Below are positions 16,060-22,950 of a DNA stretch of 30,807 bases, piece by piece; position 1 is the first letter of the stretch; each line of letters starts with the position of its first letter. The stretch is from CAZXVW01 sp964644025 (GTDB lineage Bacteria; Acidobacteriota; Terriglobia; Bryobacterales; Bryobacteraceae), in assembly GCA_964644025.1 (NCBI GenBank), contig CAZXVW010000027.1, forward strand, positions 1 through 30,807, given 5' to 3'. The position numbers and the translations under genes were made by a program. The notes below the pieces were generated by a model, which saw only the letters and a program-made list of their open reading frames with translations, searched no databases and was not told where the DNA came from.

Positions 16060-18177
16060 TCAGCCGCCGGTACGGACCCGCACCAGTGCCGCCCTGGCGC
16101 CCGGAACGTCGGCGCTCCACAGGTGCTCATCCACCCGGTGGAATTCACAATCCGGAGAAGTAACGTTAGCGCCGGCGTTCTCCTGCCAGACGGTCAGCGG
16201 TCCGGCTTCCCTCATTTCGAGCAGGAGCTCTTGCGCGGTCACCCGCAGCAGTTTCACCGCCGCCGGCGCCAGGTACTTGTCCGGTCTTCCGATGACGGCC
16301 CAGCCTTTTTGCACCGGGCACAGCAACAACAGGCGGTCGCCGAATTTCGGCATGGAGAAGCTGTAGCTGGTCTTCAGGCGAACGGCGCGCTTCTGGCGCC
16401 AGTCGTAGAGCACCAGGCCTTCCGCCGGGAGTTTCCAGGGCCGGCGGCGCGGTTGCATCAGGGCGTTGGCCTGGGCATAGTCGTCCGGTTTCACGGAGCC
16501 GGTGAGCGGCGCTTCCGGTTCGGTCAGGTTGTAGACCACGACGGCTGCGGCGCGGCCGGGGAGGGGGGCGATCACCCGAAACGGCTTGCCGCCCTGGAAC
16601 GGATCGATGAACAGGCTTTCGGCCAGCGGCGCCCCGGGCGCAAGCGGACGCAGCAGCCTGCCATCGCGGAAGCACAGGGGCCGGATGTATTCGGGACGGA
16701 AATCCTTCGGGTTATCCGAGAGGTAGACCGGACCGCCCGAAAGCGCCTTGGAGACGGCCATGACGCGGCCCGCCACCGGATCATCGGAGTGGAACATATC
16801 GTGGTCGCCCCACACGGTGTGGCCGAGCCAGATCATGTTGGCGTAGGAATTGTGCAGATGCCGCCGGGCGCGGGCCAGGTCGCCGAGCCGGTAGTCTTCG
16901 CTGCAGCGGGTGACGGCGCTGAGGCGTGTGTTGAAGGTGTTGACGGTTCCGTGGGCCATGCAGTTGATCAGCCCGTCCATGTGGAAGGCCGTGGCCTCCT
17001 CCAGCGCCCGGGCATTTTCGACGACCGCCTGAACCGGCTGCTCGCCGCCGCGGTACAGGCGCAGGTTGCCGGCCTGGTTATCAACCTTGACGAAGTCGAA
17101 TCCGGCCGCCCGGGCCGCCCCGATCATGGCGTTGTAGAAAGCCAGCGAATGGGTGAAGCCCAGCTTCGGTTCGAGCATCGCCATCTTCCGGGTCCGCTGG
17201 CCGCCCGCTGCCGGCGCCAGGTGCTCGTTGAGCGCGCCGAGCTTGTTTTGCGGGCTGATGCCGTTCCAGTAGCCGTTGAAATTCAGCCAGACGCCCATCC
17301 AGCGGATCTTGTCCGGCCGGCGCCGCGCCAGCAAGCTCCGCCATCCGTGGGGAAACTTCGCGTTTGGCTGGAAGCTGAGAAGCTGGCGGTTGCGGTTGTC
17401 GAGATGCCCGTCATCGACCAGCAGCCAGCGCACCGGGACGCCGGACTTCTCAATGGCGTCGACGGCTCCCAGCAGGATTTGCTCGTCGATCTTGGATCTG
17501 TATTCCTCCCAACTGCACCAGCCGAGGTAGCGGAAAATCTGCGGGTAGTGTTTCTGGCTTCGGAGCCGGGCCGATTGGCCGATGAGCGGGTGGTTAATGG
17601 CTGTGATCCAGGCGTTGCGGGCAGCATCGTAAGGATCGTTGGACCGGGCCCAGGCGAGCAGCGGAAGATCACCGCGCACCGCGCCGGCGCCCAGCGTGCC
17701 GAGGTTCAGCATGAGGCGGCCGCCTTCGCCGCTGAACCAGGTGAGGGTCCTGGGGCCGGCCACCGGCAGCAGCGCCAGATAACCACCCTCGTTGAGCTTC
17801 GCCAGGAGGAACAGGCCGCCCCGTTTCAGACTTTCGAAGCCGTGAATCGCGAGCGGCTGGACGCGGTTGGCCCCTTCCGGCCAGTTATCCACCTGGGGGC
17901 CGGCCGGGTCGTACTTCTGGTAGGCAGCCCAGTAAGTAACCACTTCGAACGGCGGCAACCGGACCGGATAACGCCGCAGGACACCCTCCGCATCCGGTTG
18001 GCCGGTGAAGCCGGCCTCAACTTGCATCCCGCTTTCGCCCGTGAGCGCGCGGAACGAAATCTCGGGACCCGCTTCCGCCGCCGCCAGTGGTGCGAGGGAC
18101 GCCACAGCGGCCCAGGCCGCCAGCGCCAGCGTGGAAAGCAGAATATGAGCGGTGCGCCGATGAAAGATGTCTTGCAT
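16060..18177 (-). CDS. Secreted GH36-like (Sip1/raffinose-synthase family) alpha-galactosidase
   Basis: The 705-residue protein has a signal peptide (to about residue 36). It matches the plant raffinose synthase/alkaline alpha-galactosidase group. LGWCSWEEY and WLLVDDGHLD lie near 218-260. The nucleophile is D366 in FDFVKVDNQ. The acid/base is D460 in GDHDMFHSDDP. The family block SGGPVYLSDNPKDF and DGRLLRPLAPG follows. Family members hydrolyse or transfer alpha-1,6-galactosyl units. I chose the ATG at 18177 because GAGG sits 7 bases upstream; an in-frame start 60 bases further upstream would spoil the signal peptide. It is the last gene of the minus-strand catabolic block, 110 bases after the GHL-like gene. 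Hydrolase rather than synthase activity is inferred from the signal peptide and context. Confidence 0.88.
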   Translation of the reverse strand: MQDIFHRRTAHILLSTLALAAWAAVASLAPLAAAEAGPEISFRALTGESGMQVEAGFTGQPDAEGVLRRYPVRLPPFEVVTYWAAYQKYDPAGPQVDNWPEGANRVQPLAIHGFESLKRGGLFLLAKLNEGGYLALLPVAGPRTLTWFSGEGGRLMLNLGTLGAGAVRGDLPLLAWARSNDPYDAARNAWITAINHPLIGQSARLRSQKHYPQIFRYLGWCSWEEYRSKIDEQILLGAVDAIEKSGVPVRWLLVDDGHLDNRNRQLLSFQPNAKFPHGWRSLLARRRPDKIRWMGVWLNFNGYWNGISPQNKLGALNEHLAPAAGGQRTRKMAMLEPKLGFTHSLAFYNAMIGAARAAGFDFVKVDNQAGNLRLYRGGEQPVQAVVENARALEEATAFHMDGLINCMAHGTVNTFNTRLSAVTRCSEDYRLGDLARARRHLHNSYANMIWLGHTVWGDHDMFHSDDPVAGRVMAVSKALSGGPVYLSDNPKDFRPEYIRPLCFRDGRLLRPLAPGAPLAESLFIDPFQGGKPFRVIAPLPGRAAAVVVYNLTEPEAPLTGSVKPDDYAQANALMQPRRRPWKLPAEGLVLYDWRQKRAVRLKTSYSFSMPKFGDRLLLLCPVQKGWAVIGRPDKYLAPAAVKLLRVTAQELLLEMREAGPLTVWQENAGANVTSPDCEFHRVDEHLWSADVPGARAALVRVRTGG

Positions 18178-18200
18178 AGTGAACCTCAAAGTGTGGTTTG

Positions 18201-18216
18201 GTTTCTCAAGAGAAAC
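18201..18216. promoter_or_regulatory. Dyad symmetry element upstream of the GH36-like gene
   Basis: GTTTCTC-AA-GAGAAAC is a perfect 7-bp inverted repeat with a 2-base centre, lying 24-39 bases upstream of the start codon at 18177. It could be an operator for a dimeric repressor or a small 5'-leader hairpin. No regulator gene is present in the window. Confidence 0.4.
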
Positions 18217-18236
18217 AACCAGCCATTGTACAAGCA

Positions 18237-18254
18237 ACCGGGAACAGGCGCGGC
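18237..18254. repeat. 18-bp sequence shared with 28581-28598
   Basis: This is the second copy of ACCGGGAACAGGCGCGGC, between the GHL15-like and GH36-like genes. Neither copy is inside a predicted gene. Confidence 0.6.
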
Positions 18255-18287
18255 GCTTGGGGGCGGTGTCCTGGGCAGCGCGGGTCT

Positions 18288-19943
18288 CTAATGTGCCGGG
18301 CGGCCGGCCGCCTGGCGCAGTAGAATTTTTCCGGTGTGGGCCTTCAGGCGGACGCGGTTCGTCTTCCGGCCCGTCTCGGGGTCATAGTAATCCCGCTCCA
18401 GTGTGATGGCCATGTCGTCTTTCTCCTCGGGATTGACCAGGACGATCCCGTTGCTGAAACGCCGCCGGTAAGAGAGATGACCGGGCACGCGATACGTGTC
18501 GAGTTTCTCCGGGGCGATGGTTTCCGCCGGGGCGCCGATGGGCCAGGTGTAGCGCGGATGAAGACGGGCGAAACGGCGTCCGTTTTCCTGGTAATAGACG
18601 GGCAGGCCAAGCCGCGTCGGGCTGTCCTTCTCAACGGCCAGCAGGTAGCTGGCGTAGGCGAACATTTCAAACTGGTCCCGGATCGGCCCGAGACCTTCGA
18701 GCAGCAAGCTCTTCACGCCGGCGTTGGCGATCATCGGGTAGGCGGCCAGGCGCTGCTGGGCGCACTTCATGAGCATGACCTCATTCGCCTGCCAATGACT
18801 GACGGGGTTGTACTCGGGACCGCGGCGCCGCGCCCGCTCGGCCGCGCGCGCCGCGAAGTGACCGGCGTAGTTCTCGATGCAATAGCCGTCCAGGGGACGG
18901 GGCTTGATCGGTGTGGCGAGCAACATCAGCTTCTGTCCGCCATCGGCCGGCTCGAACGTCGTTGCTCGCATGTTATTGGCGACGACCACCGGCCAGTGGC
19001 CGAAGCGCTGGTGGATGGCTGTCTGAATGGTGTGCACCTTGATTTGCTGGCCGTCGAGATATGCGCGCTTGTCGTAGGGCCGGCCGGTGCGGAAGTCCCA
19101 CGGAACTACGTGCCGGCCGTCGGAGTCAGCCAGGTTGAACGGGCTGGCCGAGCAGATGTCGAGCCAAAAGCCGTCATAGCCGTGCTGGAAGTCCTGGATC
19201 ATCTGCTCGAGGCGCCAGTTCGTCCCGGCTGGGTTGGCCGGGTCGAAGGCGTAGCGGAGATACCGGCCCGGCCCGCCGGGCCAGGCGCCCGCATCGTTCG
19301 TGCTGCCGAGGTAAACCGGCGAGAAGACCGGATCACCGGCTGCGTGGGCTGTCGCGGTGGACCCGTCGAAGCCGCGCGTTACGGTGATGCGGCCGGTTGC
19401 CCGGTCAAAGCGCTCGATGCGCATCAGCTCATCACCGATGCGGATCCAGGTGACGTAATATTTGGTGCTGGGCCGGCGGGGATCGCCGGAGCTGAGGCGG
19501 CCGGCAATCGTACTCGCCCTCAGTGAAACCGGCCGGTTCGGCTGCAGGCGCCGGAGGGAGAACTGCTTCGCCGTCGTATCGATGTTGCTTCCGAGCGTGG
19601 CCACGCGGAACATGAGCAGGGCCCGGCGGAAGCGGCCCTCGGCGATGGGAACATGATCGGCGCTCGAAGTATACGTGCTGTTGTAGTAGTGGACAACCTT
19701 GAAGTCCGGGTTGATCTTGTGAAGCTGACGGATTGCTTCCGGGGAAAACCGGGCCTGGACCAGGACGAAGTTCCGTGCCAGTACACGCAAGTCCGCCGCC
19801 GTGGGCTCCCGGGGCGTGTTCGAGGCAATGGCGTAGAGCGGGTAAACGGGACGGGGGCTGCTTTCCTGAGCCGCCGGCAACGCGGCCCCCGCGCAGAGCA
19901 AGCTCAGCGCCACGCTTGCTATCGCGAGCTTTAGCCGATTCAA
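18288..19943 (-). CDS. Secreted TIM-barrel putative glycoside hydrolase (GHL15-like)
   Basis: The 551-residue protein has a signal peptide (about 1-25) and a barrel opening with PLYAIASNTP and LARNFVLVQARFSPEAI. A barrel strand carries GYDGFWLDICSASPFN with D262, and another GYCIENYAG with E357; these are plausible catalytic acids but unproven. Residues about 140-212 look like an inserted beta module: YYVTWIRIGDELMRIERF is followed by ITVTRGFDGSTATAHAAGDPV. The overall pattern recalls the putative glycosyl-hydrolase-like family GHL15; this is tentative. The start is TTG at 19943, chosen because a perfect AGGAGG lies 8 bases upstream. It sits 63 bases after the sulfatase gene and probably belongs to the same operon. 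Confidence 0.75.
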   Translation of the reverse strand: MNRLKLAIASVALSLLCAGAALPAAQESSPRPVYPLYAIASNTPREPTAADLRVLARNFVLVQARFSPEAIRQLHKINPDFKVVHYYNSTYTSSADHVPIAEGRFRRALLMFRVATLGSNIDTTAKQFSLRRLQPNRPVSLRASTIAGRLSSGDPRRPSTKYYVTWIRIGDELMRIERFDRATGRITVTRGFDGSTATAHAAGDPVFSPVYLGSTNDAGAWPGGPGRYLRYAFDPANPAGTNWRLEQMIQDFQHGYDGFWLDICSASPFNLADSDGRHVVPWDFRTGRPYDKRAYLDGQQIKVHTIQTAIHQRFGHWPVVVANNMRATTFEPADGGQKLMLLATPIKPRPLDGYCIENYAGHFAARAAERARRRGPEYNPVSHWQANEVMLMKCAQQRLAAYPMIANAGVKSLLLEGLGPIRDQFEMFAYASYLLAVEKDSPTRLGLPVYYQENGRRFARLHPRYTWPIGAPAETIAPEKLDTYRVPGHLSYRRRFSNGIVLVNPEEKDDMAITLERDYYDPETGRKTNRVRLKAHTGKILLRQAAGRPAH

Positions 19944-19951
19944 TGTGATTT

Positions 19952-19957
19952 CCTCCT
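19952..19957 (-). promoter_or_regulatory. Strong Shine-Dalgarno that sets a TTG start
   Basis: AGGAGG on the minus strand lies 8 bases before the TTG at 19943. No ATG or GTG is as well placed, so it fixes this unusual start codon for the GHL15-like gene. Confidence 0.75.
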
Positions 19958-20006
19958 GAATGATTATCCTACCGCCGGAGGAGGCCGCCCGCCGGAGTCC
20001 GAGGGA

Positions 20007-21584
20007 TTACAGAATCTTGACCCGTTGGGAAGGTTTCGGAAAGATCTCTCCACCGCGCGAGCCGAGCCGGAGTTCCTGGGCCGCCAGCCAACGCAGCAGG
20101 CGCTCGGTGAGCCTCATCCGGACGTCCCGGCATTTCGGCTCCTTCCACAGGTTGTTCGTCTCTTTCGGGTCGGCGCGCAGGTCGTACAACTGGCCCTCGA
20201 TCACCTCCCGGGAAGGGGGAGCGTGGAAGGCGTTCAGCTTGAACCGCCCCTGGCGGACCATGGTGGCGTGGATTTCCGGGTCCGGATACACCTTCTGGTC
20301 CGTGATGCCGGTATTGCGATAACAGCAGACGGCAACGTCGTGCGCTTTCTCAGCGGCCCCGGTGGCGAGTTGGAGCAGGTCCCGCGATTCCCGCATCTGG
20401 GTTTGGGTTTCCTCGTCGAGACATCCAGCGGCCGAGAGCACCGTAGCGGCCAGGTCGTGGAGCTGAACGAGCTGCGGAAGGCGGCGTCCGCCGGCAAAAC
20501 GCGCCGGCCAGCGGGCAATCAGCGGCACCTTGACGGTCGAGTCGTAGAAAGAAGCGCCTTTGACCAGCAACTGGTGATCGCCGAGGTTGTCGCCGTGATC
20601 GCTGGTAAAGATGACCAGGGTATTGTCGGCGATCCCTTTTTCCTCCAGGGCCGCCAGGATCCGCCCGTACTGCTCGTCGATGAAGGCGACGCCGGCCAAG
20701 TAGCCGAAACGGATCTTCATGAGGTCCTCGTGCGAGTAACGGTCAAAGGCGCCCAGGTAAGAGTGCTGGTGCTCGTGGCGCACGCCGTAAGGCTGCCTTT
20801 CCATCTCGCCGGGGACGATGACCGGTTCGGGGATGGCGCTCTTGTCAACCAGTTTCTCCATCTCCAACGGATAGCCTTCGTACGGGTCGTGCGGATCGAA
20901 GATGCTCGTCAGGCAGAAGAAGGGCTGGCCGGGTTTGGATTTCTTGATGAAATCGATGGTGCGCTCGGCTGCCCAGTAGGTCATGTGCAGGTGGCGCGGG
21001 TGGTGGAGCAGCTTCCGGCGCAACGTTTTCATGCGTTGCCAGAAGTCCGGATCGTTCTCGCGCAGCCACTGGCTGTAACCATTGAACGGGGAATCCATGG
21101 ACAGGCTCGGCTCCAGGCACCACTCGTAGACATCGAATCCGTCGTGCGGGTGACGGCGCTCGGCTTCGTAGATGCGGCCGCTGACATGGAGCTTGCCGAA
21201 CAAGGCGGTCCGGTAGCCGGCCTGGCGGAGGCGTTCCGAAACAAGCATTTCATCTTCCGGCAGCGTGTCATAGAGGCGGTAAACGCCGTGGCCGGGCAGC
21301 GGCTTTCCGGTCAACATGCTGGCCCGGCTGGGAGTGCAGATGGGATTGTTGTTGTAACAGTTCTCGAACAGTGCGCCCTGGCGGGCCAGGCGATCGAGGT
21401 TCGGCGTGCGAATCGCGCGGCAGCCGTAGCAGCCGAGCGAATCGGTGCGCTGCTGGTCGGTCATGAGGATCAGGATGTTGGGACGTTCCCGAGGCGGTCG
21501 GGAGAAGGCGGGTCCGGCCAGCGCGGTGCTGCCGGCCACCTTAAGAAATGAACGCCGGTCGCAATTCGGACTCTGTTGAGACAT
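20007..21584 (-). CDS. Type I (formylglycine) sulfatase with Tat signal
   Basis: The 525-residue protein is an S1-family arylsulfatase-type enzyme that removes sulfate esters, probably from glycans. A twin-arginine signal (DRRSFLKVAG) precedes the mature domain, which opens with RPNILILMTDQQRTD. The formylglycine site is C83 in C-T-P-S-R, the Cys-type consensus. Metal-binding residues include D43 near the N-terminus and D-H in FTSDHGDNLGDH. The usual sulfatase C-terminal subdomain ends near EPKCRDVRMRLTERLLRWL. The ATG at 21584 has GGAGAG 8 bases upstream and lies 5 bases after the stop of the propeller gene, so translation is coupled. The enzyme needs a maturase (FGE or anSME), which is not in the window. 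Confidence 0.95.
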   Translation of the reverse strand: MSQQSPNCDRRSFLKVAGSTALAGPAFSRPPRERPNILILMTDQQRTDSLGCYGCRAIRTPNLDRLARQGALFENCYNNNPICTPSRASMLTGKPLPGHGVYRLYDTLPEDEMLVSERLRQAGYRTALFGKLHVSGRIYEAERRHPHDGFDVYEWCLEPSLSMDSPFNGYSQWLRENDPDFWQRMKTLRRKLLHHPRHLHMTYWAAERTIDFIKKSKPGQPFFCLTSIFDPHDPYEGYPLEMEKLVDKSAIPEPVIVPGEMERQPYGVRHEHQHSYLGAFDRYSHEDLMKIRFGYLAGVAFIDEQYGRILAALEEKGIADNTLVIFTSDHGDNLGDHQLLVKGASFYDSTVKVPLIARWPARFAGGRRLPQLVQLHDLAATVLSAAGCLDEETQTQMRESRDLLQLATGAAEKAHDVAVCCYRNTGITDQKVYPDPEIHATMVRQGRFKLNAFHAPPSREVIEGQLYDLRADPKETNNLWKEPKCRDVRMRLTERLLRWLAAQELRLGSRGGEIFPKPSQRVKIL

Positions 21585-21589
21585 TCTTG

Positions 21590-22873
21590 TTACTCTCCGC
21601 GGTCTATTCTATCCCGTCCGTACCGCGCTGCCTTCAGCGGCGGCAGCGCCGAGAGGGGAATCGAGGTCACGGCCACGTCTTCCTTGCCGATGGAGTACAC
21701 CACCCACAGCGCGTTCCCGGCGACGATGGCGGAGGGATATTGAAAGCCCGGCGTTTTCGCCTTGCCGGGAAAACGCACCTCCGGCGCCCCGTGGCGGATC
21801 GCTGCCGCCCAGTCGAACGTCTTGCCGTCACGGGACAGGGAGAGCACCAGCGGGTCCCGGCCGTGCCACTGGGGGCCCCTGGCCACCTGGTTCCCGATCA
21901 GGTAGATGCGCCCGTCGGGCAGTTGTCCAGCGGTGCTTTTTGAAGGACTGTCAGGGATGTCGGTCCGGACGGCGGCCCCCCATGTCTTGCCGCCGTCGCG
22001 GCTGAGAGCGGCGTACAGGCGATAGGAGCGGTCCTTGCGGTTGCGATCGCGGCTCAGCTTCACCAACACCCCGTCCGGCCTTTGGTAGACGGTGGGTTCG
22101 CAAAGCAGGTGACCGTCGGCGCCCGTTGTCCAGGCCGTATGACGGAAAAAGTCCCAGGCCGGCATGTGAAGCGGGTCCGCCAGAAGCTGGTTGAGGCTCC
22201 GGGCCAGGCGCCTAAACCGTGGGTCTTGCGCCGAGGGATACCGTGCGGCGCCTTCCGCAGGTTCCGGCGGCTCGTCGACAAGCCAAAAAATGGGGCCGAG
22301 TTTGCCGGACGGATCGAGCGCCCGCGCCACGCGGCCCCATCCGATCCGGCCATGGGTGGGTTCCTTAGGCAGCTCCGATGAGTCCTTTGGCCAAATGGCG
22401 CCCGGCTTGTCGTCCACCTCGGCGATGGCGTAGAGGACGCCGTCGACCGTGAGGAGGCCGTTCGCCGTCAGGACACGGCCGCCGTCGCCGGGAGCGCGGA
22501 CCGGGCCAAACGAAGGAAAGCACTCGCGCGGTGCGCTCCAGCGGGCGCCGTCACGCGAGCTTGCCAACAGGATGCGCTGGCCGGGGCCGTCTTCTCCATC
22601 CCGGTGGCTGCTCCAGGTGACGAAGAACATGCCGGCATGGCGAGCGATCTGGGCGTGGTGGCTGTAAAGGCCGGTCTGGGGGGTGGCGCGGTAGACCAGG
22701 TAATGCCGCGCCTCCTGGAGAATCGGGTAACCCTGGACGGGTCTGGCCGGGTCGGGCCAGGGGACAGCCCAGTGCACCGGGCTGTCCAGAGCTGTGTTCA
22801 GGCCGCGGTCGGCCGCCGCGAGGAAGAGGAGCGAAGAAAGACACCATAGCGTGATCCAGGGAAATGTTTTCAT
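21590..22873 (-). CDS. Secreted BNR/Asp-box beta-propeller protein (sialidase superfamily)
   Basis: The 427-residue protein has a signal peptide (about 1-21). Three Asp-box-like motifs typical of six-bladed sialidase propellers are seen: S106-RDGARW, S291-RDGGKTW and S347-RDGKTFDW. The Arg-Ile-Pro motif of true GH33 sialidases is absent; the corresponding region reads YRATPQTGLYSHHAQIA. Sialidase activity should therefore not be assumed, and another glycoside hydrolase or lyase activity on this fold is possible. I chose the ATG at 22873, where the signal peptide begins. The frame is open for 133 codons upstream, but those residues are not protein-like. Its stop lies 5 bases before the sulfatase start, implying joint action. 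Confidence 0.82.
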   Translation of the reverse strand: MKTFPWITLWCLSSLLFLAAADRGLNTALDSPVHWAVPWPDPARPVQGYPILQEARHYLVYRATPQTGLYSHHAQIARHAGMFFVTWSSHRDGEDGPGQRILLASSRDGARWSAPRECFPSFGPVRAPGDGGRVLTANGLLTVDGVLYAIAEVDDKPGAIWPKDSSELPKEPTHGRIGWGRVARALDPSGKLGPIFWLVDEPPEPAEGAARYPSAQDPRFRRLARSLNQLLADPLHMPAWDFFRHTAWTTGADGHLLCEPTVYQRPDGVLVKLSRDRNRKDRSYRLYAALSRDGGKTWGAAVRTDIPDSPSKSTAGQLPDGRIYLIGNQVARGPQWHGRDPLVLSLSRDGKTFDWAAAIRHGAPEVRFPGKAKTPGFQYPSAIVAGNALWVVYSIGKEDVAVTSIPLSALPPLKAARYGRDRIDRGE

Positions 22874-22950
22874 CGTTTTTGTTCCCAGTGCCGGCCGCCT
22901 TGCCGGCCCCGGCCTCCGGTCACCGGGCGACGGCGGCGGAGGCACCGCAG

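Noticed and set aside
16051..18291. A 746-codon plus-strand frame over the GH36-like gene
   Set aside because: It is the antisense shadow of a gene with conserved catalytic motifs. The translation has no signal peptide, domain or plausible start.
20025..21551. A 508-codon plus-strand frame over the sulfatase gene
   Set aside because: The minus-strand sulfatase is certain from its active-site motif. The opposite strand shows no domain.
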